Assembly (NCBI GenBank): GCA_016793325.1
Contig: JAEUKI010000009.1
Location: 124,001 to 188,000 of the forward strand
DNA: 64,000 nt
Direction: 5' to 3'
Source: Myxococcales bacterium
GTDB taxonomy: Bacteria > Myxococcota_A > Polyangia > Polyangiales > Ga0077539
Part shown: piece after piece, positions 1-9,627 of the stretch
Layout of the letters: each line of letters begins with the position of its first letter
Numbering within the stretch: the stretch's first letter is position 1
The notes under the pieces: generated by a model
Told to the model about the DNA's origin: nothing
Databases searched by the model: none
What the model saw: the letters and a program-made list of their open reading frames with translations, nothing else
Made by a program: the position numbers and the translations under genes

Positions 1-231
1 CCTGGATCGATCGTCGAAGAGCGCTACACGGTGGCGTTCGCTTCGGGACAACCACGACCGGTCGGCGCGATCACGGTTCGCGCGCACGCGCGTGGTTCAG
101 CGTTCGGCTTCACTGCGGTCGCTCGATGGAACGACGGAGCGACACCGCCAACGCGTCGCATCGTCGCCGACGGAACGCCCCTCGTGATGGGTCGACATCG
201 GTTCGGTCCGTCCATCCGCGCTGGCCGCTGA
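1..231 (+). CDS. C-terminal fragment of an unidentified protein
   Basis: The frame is open from base 1 to a TGA at 229-231 and encodes the last 76 residues of a protein whose start lies outside the window. No ATG start fits, and the fragment reads through from the edge. The sequence is mixed, with small, Arg and aromatic residues, and shows no motif I recognise. It converges with the thioredoxin-like gene, with 12 bases between the two stops. That it is coding rests on the open frame and a codon pattern like its neighbours. Confidence 0.55.
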   Translation, partial: PGSIVEERYTVAFASGQPRPVGAITVRAHARGSAFGFTAVARWNDGATPPTRRIVADGTPLVMGRHRFGPSIRAGR

Positions 232-243
232 TCGATCGAACGC

Positions 244-870
244 TCACCGAACGCTCGCCCACCATCGGCGCATTCGAATCCCGAGCTCGGACGAGTAACC
301 CACGTCCGTCGCGCGAATCGCTCCGCTTCGATCGATGGCGAACGTCGTCGGAAAGCTCCGGACTCCGTAGCGCTGCGCGAGGGTCCCGTCGGGATCATTG
401 ACGACGATGTTTCGTTCGAGCCCCTCGCTGCGGACGAACGCACGGACGCGCGCGTCGTCGCCCGACTGGCTCGCGACGAGGACCACCGACGGATCACCGG
501 CAAACGCCCTGAGGTTGTGCTCGCTGGCGCGACACACCCCGCACCACGTCGCGAAGAACCAGAGGACCCGCGGACCGTCCGCCCCTGCGCCGATCACAAC
601 CTCGCGCCCGTCGAGCGCGCGCACCCGTATCGCCGGCGCTTGTCCCGAAGCGTGCGATCGACTCTGCAACGCGCGAATGCCCACGACCACCGCGAGGACC
701 ACCGCGACCTCGATGAGGGCGCGGCGAACCTTTGCCGCCGGCGCGGCTTCGTTGTTCGAAGCCCGTTTGTTCGCGCTCGCGTCCGCCGAGGTCTCTGCCG
801 CGGCGCCATCGGGCGCGGGTGGTTCGTCGCCGCTGCGCTGAATCGTTGGGGTATCGCCGGAAGTAGTCAT
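244..870 (-). CDS. Membrane-anchored thioredoxin/TlpA-like thiol-disulfide oxidoreductase
   Basis: 208 residues. A hydrophilic Ala/Asp-rich N-terminal tail is followed by one membrane segment (about residues 51-69) and a thioredoxin-fold domain. The domain carries WCGVC (Cys110, Cys113) and, near the end, a SFPTT segment with the expected cis-proline. The family (TlpA/ResA/DsbE-like) reduces or shuffles disulfides outside the cytoplasmic membrane, for example in cytochrome c maturation or envelope stress. The ATG at 870 has no clear Shine-Dalgarno sequence. The gene is divergent from the acetyltransferase. No cytochrome maturation genes sit beside it, so the substrate is unknown. Confidence 0.85.
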   Translation of the reverse strand: MTTSGDTPTIQRSGDEPPAPDGAAAETSADASANKRASNNEAAPAAKVRRALIEVAVVLAVVVGIRALQSRSHASGQAPAIRVRALDGREVVIGAGADGPRVLWFFATWCGVCRASEHNLRAFAGDPSVVLVASQSGDDARVRAFVRSEGLERNIVVNDPDGTLAQRYGVRSFPTTFAIDRSGAIRATDVGYSSELGIRMRRWWASVR

Positions 871-914
871 GGAATGAGCGCCGGTCCTCTGGAGTTAGCT
901 CTGTTTGACGGGCT

Positions 915-944
915 TTGACATTCCCCGCCCCGTGCGCCTATAAG
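915..944 (+). promoter_or_regulatory. Strong sigma70-type promoter
   Basis: TTGACA at 915-920 and TATAAG at 939-944 are separated by 18 bases. This is close to consensus in otherwise GC-rich DNA. Transcription would begin near 951 and leave a leader of about 150 nt before the gene at 1101. Confidence 0.7.
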
Positions 945-1000
945 CGCGCCGCCGAGAGAGGGGGCCCCGTTGCCGGAGCCCAAAACCACAAAAAGCGCGT

Positions 1001-1016
1001 GAGACCCGCGGGTCTC
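1001..1016. promoter_or_regulatory. 16-base perfect palindrome in a leader region
   Basis: GAGACCCGCGGGTCTC is its own reverse complement and lies in the transcribed leader between the promoter at 915-944 and the start at 1101. It could be an operator for a dimeric regulator or an RNA hairpin. The sequence alone does not decide between them. Confidence 0.4.
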
Positions 1017-1100
1017 CCCGGTTGTCGAAGGCCTGGCCGAGGGTTTGGGCCGCTGAGAGCCGGACATTGTCTGTCAGCCTATCTTTGGAAGGGTTGCTTC

Positions 1101-2015
1101 ATGGCCGACCGCACGGCACAGGGCGCGAACAACAAGCCAATCATCGAAGAGATCCACCACCGCGACAGCCAGGTGTACATCTGCCTGGTGGTGAATCGCC
1201 GCCACAAATCCGCGCGAATCGTGGACTTTCTCGCGGGAAACTTCCCGCAGAAACAAGCGGCGATCCAAGCCCTGTCGGTGCGCGAGGGGATCGAGCGCGT
1301 CTACACGCTGGTCGAGCGCGAAGAGAGCACCGGCTGGGCGAAGGCCGGCTACGCGCGCGAAGGATCGATTCCGGGCTACTACAAGCGCTCGGACGCGCAC
1401 GTGATGGGGCACCTCGTGCACCAGCCGCCGAAGGTCGACGAAGAAGGCAACCTGATCGCCCCGACCGCGGACGCCGTTCGCGCCGAGAAGCTCATCAATC
1501 AGGCAAAGAAGCTCAAAGACGGGCTCGCCGTGGTGCGCGGCGCGAAGACCGAGCTCATGGACGTGCGGCAGCTCGACGCGCTTCGCAGCGCGTTCAAGGG
1601 AAAGAAGGGCGCGCCGCCGCCGCTCGATGACTGCTTCGGCCGCACCGGGACGCGCGTGCACATGGTTGCGCGCGATCCGAAGAAGGCCGTCGAGCAGTTC
1701 GTCGCGGCCGAGGTTCAAGACTGTTTCGGCAACGCGTATCTGCAGCTCGGGAGCGTTCCGACGGCCGAAGGCGACGCGAGGCTCACGGTCACGCTGCTCC
1801 AGAGCATCGCGGAAGAGCTCAAGGGTCGCGAAGTGGCCAGCGCGTTTACGTACGCTCCTGTGCACGACACGCTGCTCGGTGCGGCGCTGCTCGGCGCGGG
1901 CTTCAAGAAGACCGGCCTGCTCGCTCGGCACTTGATCGCCGGCGGAAAGCGCGCCGACAGCGTCCTCTGGACGAAGAAGCTCATGGCGACGGCGGCCGAC
2001 GCCGACGCGGCGTAG
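1101..2015 (+). CDS. GNAT-type acetyltransferase, AblB-like (beta-lysine N6-acetyltransferase family)
   Basis: 304 residues. The first half contains a GYYKRSDAHVMG stretch resembling the GYFKGSDAY-type segment of AblB. The second half ends in a GNAT-like region (a HDTLLGAALLGAGFKKTG segment, then SVLWTKKL). AblB makes N-epsilon-acetyl-beta-lysine, an osmolyte. The aminomutase AblA is not adjacent, so the real substrate may differ. The ATG at 1101 is preceded by GGAAGGG (1086-1092). The reading frame extends upstream to 915 but that part overlaps the promoter. It has its own strong promoter and a long leader with a palindrome, suggesting regulated expression. Confidence 0.65.
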   Translation: MADRTAQGANNKPIIEEIHHRDSQVYICLVVNRRHKSARIVDFLAGNFPQKQAAIQALSVREGIERVYTLVEREESTGWAKAGYAREGSIPGYYKRSDAHVMGHLVHQPPKVDEEGNLIAPTADAVRAEKLINQAKKLKDGLAVVRGAKTELMDVRQLDALRSAFKGKKGAPPPLDDCFGRTGTRVHMVARDPKKAVEQFVAAEVQDCFGNAYLQLGSVPTAEGDARLTVTLLQSIAEELKGREVASAFTYAPVHDTLLGAALLGAGFKKTGLLARHLIAGGKRADSVLWTKKLMATAADADAA

Positions 2016-2193
2016 AAGCTCACTGCGAGCGAGTCCGCGGCGAGCCCCCGGTGATCCGCCGAGGCGCCCGGAGCTCTCGACTCGCGACGCATCGGTCCGG
2101 CGTCGGGCGCTGGGGAGATTCGTCGCCGCGGCGCTTTGCGCAAAATGCGCGCGTGTGGTGAACTCTCTTCTCACGGGAGGAGACCCACTCACC

Positions 2194-4035
2194 ATGATGC
2201 TTCACCGCTCGCTTTGTGTCGCCGCGCTGCTCGCAACGGCCTGTCAGCCCGTTCCCACGGTTCCGTTCGGGACGAGTCCGCCTTCGGGCACGGGACCGAT
2301 CTTCGGTCGCACGATCGTCGCCGATCGCCCGCCGCCTCCGATCTCTGGAGGAACGCTGGCGATCACGAGCGACGCGCGCACCGCGATCGCCGCGGATCCG
2401 GACCGGGACTCCGTGTGGATCGTCGACATCGCGGCGGGGACGCAGCGGCGCGTGCAGCTTCAAGTGGGCGACGAGCCGGGTCGCGTCGCGATCGACGGCG
2501 CGGGCCGCGCGCACGTGGCGCTTCGCAACACGCAGTCGCTCGCGGTGATCGACATCGCGAGCGCGTCGCTCGTCGAGCGGCGCGAGGCCTGCGCAGCGCC
2601 GCGCGGAGTCGCGTTTCAGTCCGAAGGAAACCTCGTGCACGTCGCGTGCGCTTCGGGAGAGCTCGTGACCCTCGACGCGGCGACCGGCGCGCGATCGCGG
2701 ACGCTTCGGCTCGCGGACGACCTTCGTGACGTCTTCGTTCTCCCTGGCGGAATGCTCGGCGTTACGCGCTTTCGCACGGCCGAAGCCCTCATGCTCAACC
2801 GCGACGGCACCGTCGCGCGAACGGTCACGCCCCCGCGCTTGCCCGAGCCCGTGCGCGCTGTTCGACTCCCCGACGGACGCTCGTTTACGCCGACGGAGAA
2901 TTTCTCGGTCGGCCGCGTGGCGTGGCGCACGACCATCACGCCGACGGGCGACCTCGTGATGCTCCACCAGCGCGCGATCACGGCGCCGCTGCTCCCGACG
3001 GCCGCGCAAGAGTACTACGACAACGCGTCCAACTGCCGCGGGAGCGTCTCGCAAGCGGCAGTCACGCGCTTGTCTGGATCGACGATGCAGCCCGTGTCCG
3101 GCGCGCGCGTCGGCCGCGCCACGCTCGCGGTCGACGTCGCTGTGTCGAGCAGCGGCGAAGTCGCGGTGATCGCCCCCGGCGACGCGCGCATGCCGGGCGG
3201 GCAACAAGTGGTGTTCTCGAGCCTGAGCAGCTTGGACGTGGACAACGCGCGCAACTGCCTCGACAGCCGATTCACTGGGACGAACTCGTCGTTGCCTGGG
3301 CAGGCGACGGCGGGCGCGTGGGTGGGCAACGACGTGCTCGTGCAGCTGCGCGAGCCGGCGGCGCTCGTGTTCGCGAAGTCCGGTCGGATGATCACGCTCC
3401 CGGGCGAGAGCCGCGAAGACACCGGGCACCAGATCTTTCACTCGAATAGTGGTGTCGGTATCGCGTGCGCGACGTGCCACGCTGAGGGCGGCGACGACGC
3501 GCACACCTGGAATTTTGGCCCTGAAATGGGTCAGCGTCGCACGCAAGCGCTCCGCGGCGGGCTGCTCGGGACCGAGCCTTTCCACTGGGGCGGCGAGCTT
3601 CGTGACATGAACGAGCTCATGGGCGACACGTTCAACACGCGCATGCGCGGGCCGGTGCTGCAGTCGGCGCAGGTCGCGGCGCTCGGGCGGTTCATCGACC
3701 GGATTCCGAAGCCGTTCGCGCTGCGCCCGATGACGCTCGAGGCCGAGCGCGGCCGAGCGCTCTTTCACGACGCGACCGTGGGGTGCGCGGGCTGCCACTC
3801 GGGGCGGCTCGGGACCAACTCGCAGACCACCGACGTCGGGACTGGGATGGCGCTGCAAGTTCCCGCGCTCACTGGAATCGCGTGGCGCGCTCCGTACATG
3901 CACGACGGCTGCGCGCCGACGCTGCTCGATCGCTTTACGAACACGCGTTGCGGCGGCGGCGATCGCCACGGACGCACGAGCCACCTGAGTCCTTCGCAGC
4001 TGTCGGACCTCGTGGCGTTCATGCAGACGATGTGA
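2194..4035 (+). CDS. Lipoprotein with beta-propeller-like N-terminus and dihaem cytochrome c peroxidase-like C-terminus
   Basis: 613 residues from the ATG at 2194, which follows CGGGAGGA (2175-2182). The N-terminus is a lipoprotein signal (LLATAC). Roughly residues 50-400 show repeats of short beta-strand blocks like YVTN/NHL propellers. The C-terminal 200 residues carry two c-haem motifs, CATCH and CAGCH, in the arrangement of dihaem cytochrome c peroxidase/MauG relatives. It probably acts in periplasmic or surface electron transfer or peroxide reduction. A partner donor is not seen nearby. The propeller-cytochrome fusion is known in environmental bacteria, but the substrate cannot be told. 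Confidence 0.8.
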   Translation: MMLHRSLCVAALLATACQPVPTVPFGTSPPSGTGPIFGRTIVADRPPPPISGGTLAITSDARTAIAADPDRDSVWIVDIAAGTQRRVQLQVGDEPGRVAIDGAGRAHVALRNTQSLAVIDIASASLVERREACAAPRGVAFQSEGNLVHVACASGELVTLDAATGARSRTLRLADDLRDVFVLPGGMLGVTRFRTAEALMLNRDGTVARTVTPPRLPEPVRAVRLPDGRSFTPTENFSVGRVAWRTTITPTGDLVMLHQRAITAPLLPTAAQEYYDNASNCRGSVSQAAVTRLSGSTMQPVSGARVGRATLAVDVAVSSSGEVAVIAPGDARMPGGQQVVFSSLSSLDVDNARNCLDSRFTGTNSSLPGQATAGAWVGNDVLVQLREPAALVFAKSGRMITLPGESREDTGHQIFHSNSGVGIACATCHAEGGDDAHTWNFGPEMGQRRTQALRGGLLGTEPFHWGGELRDMNELMGDTFNTRMRGPVLQSAQVAALGRFIDRIPKPFALRPMTLEAERGRALFHDATVGCAGCHSGRLGTNSQTTDVGTGMALQVPALTGIAWRAPYMHDGCAPTLLDRFTNTRCGGGDRHGRTSHLSPSQLSDLVAFMQTM

Positions 4036-4090
4036 CGAGTGCGAAGCGCGCTTCGCACCTTCGCGACGCGCCGTTGCAATCGTTGCGCGC

Positions 4091-4118
4091 TTCACAGCGG
4101 GGCGAGTTGGGGTAGGCT
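4091..4118 (+). promoter_or_regulatory. Promoter-like TTCACA/TAGGCT, 9 nt before a start
   Basis: TTCACA (4091-4096) and TAGGCT (4113-4118) are 16 bases apart. The GTG at 4128 follows 9 bases later with no Shine-Dalgarno sequence, so the transcript would be leaderless or nearly so. Confidence 0.45.
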
Positions 4119-4127
4119 CTCGACATC

Positions 4128-4883
4128 GTGCGTTTCGCTCATCGATCGGGGCTCGTCGCGGTGCTCGCGCTCGCGAGCGGCTGCGCTGCGAACACGAGCG
4201 CGACGTCGAGCGGCGTTCGTTCGTTCGGGAGCGCGCAGGGCGATCGCGCCAGCGGACAGAGCAACAACTCGCGCGTGATCGCGTCGCACACGCGCGTCGC
4301 GACGCCGGTCGTTCAGAGCGCACCCGTCGAGCGAAGCACGACCGTCACCCCGAGCGCGGCGGGCACGCCGGCCGCGCAGCCCGCGACGAGCGACGTCGAA
4401 GAGCGCACCGTGCGCGTCGAGGGGACCGACGTTCAAGCCGGGATCGTGGTGGGCGAGATCGAAGCGCCGTTCGCGACGGTGAGCGCGACGCTGCTCGATT
4501 TCGGGTCGTATCGACAGTTTCTTCCGCGCATCACCGAGAGCCGCGTGGTGCGCCGCCGTCGCGGTGAAAACGACGTGTACCTCCGCGCCGAGCTCCTCGA
4601 AGGGCTCGGCACGGTGTGGTCGCTACAGCGCTTCACCGTGACGCGCGCGACGGGCTCGCTGCTCATCGTGGGCACGAGCGTCGACGGGACGATGCGGAGG
4701 TTCGACGTGCGCATCGAGGCGTCGGAGATCGCGGGTACAGGGCGCACGCGGCTCGCGGTGCAGCTGCTCGGGCTCCCGCCGTTTCCGCTGCCGACGAGCT
4801 ACCTCACGCGCATGCACGCGCGATGGACCGCGCGCTCGTATCGGTCGTTGCGCGACTGGGTCTACGTCCAGCGTCGTCGCTGA
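4128..4883 (+). CDS. SRPBCC (START/polyketide cyclase-like) lipoprotein
   Basis: 251 residues. A lipoprotein signal with the lipobox ASGC is followed by a Ser/Thr/Ala-rich linker of about 70 residues. A SRPBCC-type domain (about residues 100-245) then starts with the typical segment of a lipid- or ligand-binding helix-grip fold (VGEIEAPFATVSATLLDF). The family binds hydrophobic ligands in a deep cavity; here it would sit on the outer side of a membrane. Two other SRPBCC proteins lie in the window (16170 and 53387). The GTG start is chosen because it directly follows a promoter-like box and opens the signal peptide. Confidence 0.75.
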   Translation: MRFAHRSGLVAVLALASGCAANTSATSSGVRSFGSAQGDRASGQSNNSRVIASHTRVATPVVQSAPVERSTTVTPSAAGTPAAQPATSDVEERTVRVEGTDVQAGIVVGEIEAPFATVSATLLDFGSYRQFLPRITESRVVRRRRGENDVYLRAELLEGLGTVWSLQRFTVTRATGSLLIVGTSVDGTMRRFDVRIEASEIAGTGRTRLAVQLLGLPPFPLPTSYLTRMHARWTARSYRSLRDWVYVQRRR

Positions 4884-4970
4884 ACCTCCGACGGGCGGAA
4901 AATTCTGCGTCCTCGAGGCCTGTTCGAGCCTGGATTGCAGCACCTACGTTCAACTTCGCGAGTGGTCGGG

Positions 4971-5000
4971 TTGACCCCGAAAGAACGTGGGTGTTAGAAG
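4971..5000 (+). promoter_or_regulatory. Probable promoter of the ATP synthase genes
   Basis: TTGACC (4971-4976) and TAGAAG (4995-5000, preceded by TGT) are 18 bases apart in the 243-base gap ahead of the first ATP synthase gene. The transcript would have a leader of about 120 nt. Confidence 0.5.
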
Positions 5001-5126
5001 CCCGCGCGCGTCTCAGTCATCCGCTGCGACGCGGCCGGTCGGGCGCTTGGTTCATCCACTTTCGACCGCGAGTTTTCCGCGACGACCGCGAAATCGGGAA
5101 CCTCTCCTTCGGAGACTGCACCCACG

Positions 5127-5597
5127 ATGCTCCACCTGCTCACCGCCGTGGCGAGCGAGCGACCGCTGATCAGCTTCGACGGCACGCTCGTTATCAACAT
5201 CGCCCTCTGGCTCCTGCTCTTCTTCGTGCTCCGTCCGCTCCTCTGGGAGCCGATGGTGAAGCTCTTGTCTGCGCGCGAAGGCGGAATGCAGGGCTCTCGC
5301 ACCAACGCCAAGGGGACGGTCGAAGAGGCCGCCGCGAAGCGCTCGGAGTACGAGAACGCCCTGAAGACCGCGCGCACGTCGGCGTCGGGCGAGCGCGACA
5401 AGCTCCGCGCCGAAGCGCTCCGCGCCGAGAGCGAGATCCTCGCCGAGGCGCGCACGAAGGTGGCCGCCGCCGTCGACGCGCAGCGCGAGTCGATCAAGAA
5501 GCAGCGCGAGGAGCTCTCGAAGGAGCTCAAGGGCACGGTCCCGCAGATCGCGAAAGAGATCGCGCAAAAGGCCCTCGGACGGGAGGTCGCGTCGTGA
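5127..5597 (+). CDS. atpF': ATP synthase F0 subunit b'
   Basis: 156 residues. One N-terminal membrane helix (about residues 20-40, rich in Leu, Ile and Phe) is followed by a long charged, Ala/Glu/Lys/Arg-rich helix typical of the peripheral stalk. The subunit joins F0 in the membrane to F1 and stops F1 from rotating with the rotor. Paired b and b' genes are normal in phototrophs and are also found in some deltaproteobacterial lineages. The stop TGA overlaps the next ATG (TGATG), giving tight coupling with the second stalk gene. Confidence 0.85.
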   Translation: MLHLLTAVASERPLISFDGTLVINIALWLLLFFVLRPLLWEPMVKLLSAREGGMQGSRTNAKGTVEEAAAKRSEYENALKTARTSASGERDKLRAEALRAESEILAEARTKVAAAVDAQRESIKKQREELSKELKGTVPQIAKEIAQKALGREVAS

Positions 5598-6367
5598 TGG
5601 TGCACAACGGAAGGTCCAGCGCTCGTACGCTCGTGAAGCGCGCGCTCTCGATCGGGTCGATCGTGGTGGCGATGGCGGTTCCCGCTGCGGCGCTCGCGCA
5701 AGAGCACGGCGATCACGGATCGCACGGGCAGACCGAGCAGCAGGGGCACGGAGAGCAATCGCACGGCGGCGCCCACGGCGACTCGCACGGCGCGGCGCAC
5801 GGCCCCGAGGCGATCAACTGGACGGAGTTCGGCGGGACGCGCGCGGATCACGCGGGCAACCGCAAGCCGAACCCGCCGCCCTTCATCGCGACGCTGATCA
5901 ACTTCGCGCTCTTGGCGGCGATCCTCTACTTCGCGGTCAAGCGCTCGATCAACCCGTCGCTCGCGACGCGACGCGCGGCCGTCGAAGCGGAGATCGCCGA
6001 AGCGCAGCGCCAGCTCGCCGACGCCGAAGCGCAGCTCCGCGAGTACAAAGAGAAGCTCGAGCAGAGCAAAGAAGAGTTCGCCAAGATCCGCGAGGACCTG
6101 GTGACCGCGGGCGAGGCCGAGGCGAAGAAGATCCTCGAAGAGGCGCGCGCCAAGGCCGATCGCATGACGGCCGAAGGACAAGCGCTCATCGAGCAAGAGG
6201 TTCGCAACCTGCGCGCGGACCTCGTGCGCGAGGCGGTCGAAGCCGCGGTGAAGAGCGCCGAGGCGACGGTCAAGCAGTCGGTCAACGGCCAGGATCAGAC
6301 GCGGCTCGCGGATGAGTTTCTGAGCAACCTCGAGCGGGTCGCCGAGCGCGACCGAGGGACGGTGTAA
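5597..6367 (+). CDS. atpF: ATP synthase F0 subunit b with signal peptide and His-rich extension
   Basis: 256 residues. Unusually it begins with a cleavable-looking signal peptide (about residues 1-34, ending AAALAQ). A Gly/His-rich stretch of about 35 residues with eight His follows. The usual b-subunit membrane helix (about residues 98-117) and a long Ala/Glu coiled coil complete it. The core matches b subunits, which form the peripheral stalk with b' and delta. If the leader is cleaved, the His-rich segment would face the periplasm, where it might bind metal; that is inference. The ATG at 5597 overlaps the preceding stop, and delta follows after 3 bases. Confidence 0.85.
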   Translation: MVHNGRSSARTLVKRALSIGSIVVAMAVPAAALAQEHGDHGSHGQTEQQGHGEQSHGGAHGDSHGAAHGPEAINWTEFGGTRADHAGNRKPNPPPFIATLINFALLAAILYFAVKRSINPSLATRRAAVEAEIAEAQRQLADAEAQLREYKEKLEQSKEEFAKIREDLVTAGEAEAKKILEEARAKADRMTAEGQALIEQEVRNLRADLVREAVEAAVKSAEATVKQSVNGQDQTRLADEFLSNLERVAERDRGTV

Positions 6368-6370
6368 GTC

Positions 6371-6907
6371 ATGAGCGCAGCGGCGAAACGCTACGCGAAG
6401 GCTGTCTTCGACCTCGCCAGCGAGGCGGGCGAAGTCGAAAAGGTCACCAAGGAGTTCGGCACGATCGGCTCCATGATCGAAGAGAACGCAGAGCTCCGGA
6501 CGGCGCTGTCGAACCCCATGGTGGATCCGACGCAGCGCAAGGCCGTGATGAAGGCGGTCCTCGAGCGGATCAACGTGAGCCCCCTCACGAAGAACGCGGT
6601 GCTCTTGATTACGGATCACCGACGGAGCGACGTGCTCCCGCAGATCGCGACGGACCTGAACAGGCTCTCCGACGAGAAGGCCGGCAGGATCCAAGCGCAG
6701 GTGACGAGCGCGGCGCCGCTCAGCGAGCCGCAGTACCAGAAGGTGGCCACGGCGCTCGAGACGCTGACGGGCCGCAAGATTTCGCTCGCCCGCAAGGTCG
6801 ACGCGTCGCTCATCGGCGGCGTGGTCGTGAGCGTGGGCGACAAGGTTTTCGACGGGAGCGTCGCCACGAGACTGCGCGAGTTGCGCACGGCGCTCCTCCC
6901 ATCGTGA
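6371..6907 (+). CDS. atpH: ATP synthase F1 subunit delta
   Basis: 178 residues, the usual size. It starts with the family pattern AKRYAKAVFDLA, has a helical N-terminal domain, and ends with the GGVVVSVGDKVFDGSV segment typical of delta/OSCP. Delta sits on top of F1 and binds the peripheral stalk. Position between b and alpha, with 3 bases to the upstream stop, fits the standard operon order b'-b-delta-alpha-gamma. Confidence 0.95.
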   Translation: MSAAAKRYAKAVFDLASEAGEVEKVTKEFGTIGSMIEENAELRTALSNPMVDPTQRKAVMKAVLERINVSPLTKNAVLLITDHRRSDVLPQIATDLNRLSDEKAGRIQAQVTSAAPLSEPQYQKVATALETLTGRKISLARKVDASLIGGVVVSVGDKVFDGSVATRLRELRTALLPS

Positions 6908-6929
6908 CAGTGAAGAGTTCGTTGAATAG

Positions 6930-8603
<1,674 letters not shown>

Positions 8604-8667
8604 CCGCCGATTCGAGCGCGTCACGCACACGGACTGAACCCACGAATTCGAGTTCAAGGAGCGGGCA

Positions 8668-9579
8668 ATGCCCTCGTTGAAGGCGATCCGACGCCGGATC
8701 GGCAGCGTCAAGAACACGCAGAAGATCACCAAGGCGATGAAGCTCGTGGCCGCGGCGCGCTTGCGTCGCGCGACCCAGCGCATCACCGAGCTTCGCCCCT
8801 ACGCGAAGAAGGTGGCCGAAGTTTTGCGCGCGGTCGTGGCCAAGGTGGACACCGGCGACGCGGACAAGCCGCCGCACCCGCTGCTCGTCGACCGCCCCGA
8901 GCGCAAGAAGGCGTACGTCCTGCTCATCACGTCGGACCGCGGGCTCGCGGGCGCGTTCAACTCGAACGCGATCCGCGCCGGCGAGCGACGGAAGAAAGAG
9001 CTGCTCGAGCAGGGCTTCGAGGACGTGAAGTTCGTCACGATCGGCCGCAAGGGACGCGATCACCTGCGTCGCCGCTCGGAGGTCGTCGCGCACGATCACA
9101 CCGGCGCGACCGAGCGCCCCGACAAGCGCGCGCCCGAGATCGCCCGGGAGCTCATGGACGAGTTCATCGACGGGACGATCGACCAGCTTGATATCGTGTT
9201 CACCGAGTTTCGCTCGGCGGTCACGCAGAACATCCGCGTCGAGACCGTGCTCCCCGTCACGCTCGACAAGGGCGCCGACGGCGCTGCGGGCGGCGCGGAC
9301 GGATCGGACGGAGGGGGCACCGAGTACCTCTTCGAGCCCGACAAGGACGCGCTGCTCGAGCGCCTCTTGCCCATGTACGTCGAGACCACGCTCTACCGCG
9401 CCATCCTCGACTCGCTCGCGAGCGAGCACGGCGCGCGCATGACCGCGATGGACAACGCGACGCGCAACGCCAAGGAGATGATCAGCTCGCTCACGCTCGA
9501 GTACAACCGAGCGCGTCAGGCGGCCATCACCAAGGAGCTCATGGAGATCATCGGCGGCGCAGAGGCCCTCAAGGGCTGA
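8668..9579 (+). CDS. atpG: ATP synthase F1 subunit gamma
   Basis: 303 residues. The N-terminal helix (MPSLKAIRRRIGSVKNTQKI) and the C-terminal segment around DNATRNAKEMI are classic gamma. Gamma is the rotor shaft inside the alpha/beta ring. An internal Gly/Asp-rich insertion near residues 210-220 (Asp-Gly-Ala-Asp-Gly-Ser repeats) is not part of the core fold. AAGGAG (8656-8661) lies 6 bases before the ATG. No beta or epsilon gene follows, so the operon is split. Confidence 0.95.
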   Translation: MPSLKAIRRRIGSVKNTQKITKAMKLVAAARLRRATQRITELRPYAKKVAEVLRAVVAKVDTGDADKPPHPLLVDRPERKKAYVLLITSDRGLAGAFNSNAIRAGERRKKELLEQGFEDVKFVTIGRKGRDHLRRRSEVVAHDHTGATERPDKRAPEIARELMDEFIDGTIDQLDIVFTEFRSAVTQNIRVETVLPVTLDKGADGAAGGADGSDGGGTEYLFEPDKDALLERLLPMYVETTLYRAILDSLASEHGARMTAMDNATRNAKEMISSLTLEYNRARQAAITKELMEIIGGAEALKG

Positions 9580-9627
9580 GCGTCGGCGGCGCGGGCGTGA
9601 GGGGAGCGCTCTTCGAGGGAGGCGACG

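Noticed and set aside
2020..4323. Very long minus-strand open frame (767 codons), opposite the cytochrome gene
   Set aside because: It is Arg/Ala/His-rich, has no domain, and mirrors the third-base GC bias of the real gene on the other strand.
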